Below are positions 63,345 to 64,000 of a stretch of DNA of 64,000 nt, in pieces. The number at the start of each line of letters is the position of its first letter. Positions within the stretch are counted from its first letter, which is position 1. The notes below the pieces were generated by a model. That model was given only the letters and a program-made list of their open reading frames with translations, was not told where the DNA came from and made no database searches. The stretch comes from Synechococcus sp. PCC 7336 (GTDB lineage: Bacteria; Cyanobacteriota; Cyanobacteriia; Thermostichales; PCC-7336), in the NCBI RefSeq assembly GCF_000332275.1, contig NZ_CM001776.1, positions 4,028,008 to 4,092,007 on the forward strand, read 5' to 3'. The position numbers and the translations under genes are program-made.

Positions 63345-64000
63345 ATGAGTCAGACTTTAGTACCAGCAAGGGTTTCGTCTCCTGGGCGGATTCTGAGTCG
63401 CGAGTTGGATGCTCGGGGATGGACTCAGAAGGATTTGGCTGTGATTGTGGAGCGTCCTCCACAAACGATTAACGAGATTGTTAAGGGGAAGAAGCAGATC
63501 ACTCCTGAGACGGCTATGGATTTGGCTGCGGCGTTGGGGACGTCTGCTGAGTTCTGGACAAATTTGGAGGCGAACTACCGTCTGCATCTGGCTCAAAAGG
63601 AGGCTGGACAATCCTCAGGGGATAGTTCGATTTCTCGCAGGGGGCGATTATATAGCCTTGCGCCCATACCTGAGATGGTTAAGCGAGGTTGGATTGAGGG
63701 TGCCGATTCCATTGACAAGTTGGAGAAGGCGGTTTGTGATTTTTTTGGTGTTGTTCGGATTGAGGAGGCAGTTCAGCTTGCTGTGAACTGCAGACAGTCT
63801 GAAGTGTTTGAGGCGGAGGGCCGCGCGCAGATTGCATGGGTGAAGCGGGTTGAGAACTTGGTTAGGAATCGCGAGGTGGCTGTTTTTGACCGTGCAAAAC
63901 TGCGGGATGCGATTCCCGATCTGCTTGAGTATGCGCGTAAAGCTGAGGATGTGGCGTTGGTGCCGCAAAAGCTTGCCAGTTTGGGGGTGCATTTTGCGAT
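63345..64000 (+). CDS. higA: HigA-family antitoxin, C-terminus beyond window edge
   Basis: The ATG at 63345 follows a GGGGAGAGG site, and 218 codons are visible before the window ends. Residues 12-75 form the HigA helix-turn-helix (SPGRILSRELDARGWTQKDL, ERPPQTINEIVKGKKQITPE, ALGTSAEFWTNLEANYRL). The visible protein already exceeds a minimal HigA (about 100 residues), and residues 110-218 (LAPIPEMVKRGWIEGADSID, then QIAWVKRVENLVRN) resemble the region that precedes a zinc-peptidase (ImmA/IrrE-type) domain. The metal site would lie beyond the edge. Confidence 0.85.
   Translation, partial: MSQTLVPARVSSPGRILSRELDARGWTQKDLAVIVERPPQTINEIVKGKKQITPETAMDLAAALGTSAEFWTNLEANYRLHLAQKEAGQSSGDSSISRRGRLYSLAPIPEMVKRGWIEGADSIDKLEKAVCDFFGVVRIEEAVQLAVNCRQSEVFEAEGRAQIAWVKRVENLVRNREVAVFDRAKLRDAIPDLLEYARKAEDVALVPQKLASLGVHFA

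Overview
This is cyanobacterial chromosome. The octamer GCGATCGC (HIP1) recurs throughout, and several genes belong to cyanobacterial or plastid-lineage families: a BciB-type 8-vinyl reductase, a Ycf52-like acetyltransferase, a DUF2854 protein and a DUF6679-like protein. Genus cannot be fixed from the window. Housekeeping stretches are GC-rich; several accessory blocks are clearly AT-richer (about 22.7-26.0 kb and 35.3-39.5 kb).

Layout. 0-1 kb: an XRE regulator cut by the window edge, with a small, possibly frameshifted upstream ORF. 1-13.8 kb: core genes (dockerin-like secreted protein, serS, rpsB with a repeat tail, tsf, GNAT, methyltransferase, fba, Nudix, tag, SpoIID-like, recO, bciB). 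13.8-15.2 kb: debris of transposases and a large adhesin. 15.8-20.9 kb: AI-2E-type exporter, hypD, hypE, a Ycf52-like GNAT and an alpha/beta hydrolase. 20.9-26.0 kb: an inserted island with an RTX protein (lysozyme-like head, VWA, cadherin-like and RTX domains) translationally coupled to an exported protein. The island is bracketed by a duplication of the hydrolase 3' end and the adjoining helicase start. 26.4-28.7 kb: Ski2-like helicase. 28.75-30.5 kb: a MITE interrupted by a complete IS4-family element. 30.5-34.9 kb: a secreted glycosidase, then a decayed PadR / RND-adaptor / RND-pump locus. 35.3-39.4 kb: an IetAS-like AAA ATPase plus subtilase defence pair, then a dead toxin-antitoxin pair. 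39.5-54 kb: core genes (mnmG, PstS-like protein under a Pho box, 6S RNA candidate, thrC with a ubiquitin-like sulfur carrier, cupin, mraY, yidD, proB, nucleoside hydrolase). 54-61.9 kb: EF-G-like GTPase, SLH lipoprotein, a DUF433 antitoxin whose DUF5615 toxin is broken by a MITE, and a P-type ATPase. 62-64 kb: a group II intron maturase remnant and a HigBA module running off the edge.

The main biological themes are (i) two conflict loci, the RTX-lysozyme/exported-partner pair and IetAS, both in AT-rich accessory DNA; (ii) heavy small-repeat activity, including a MITE family whose ends and 6-bp target duplications can be read directly at two sites; and (iii) several stages of gene decay: a nonsense codon, deletion fusions, a MITE insertion and nested insertions. 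All functional names rest on motif reading without database searches.
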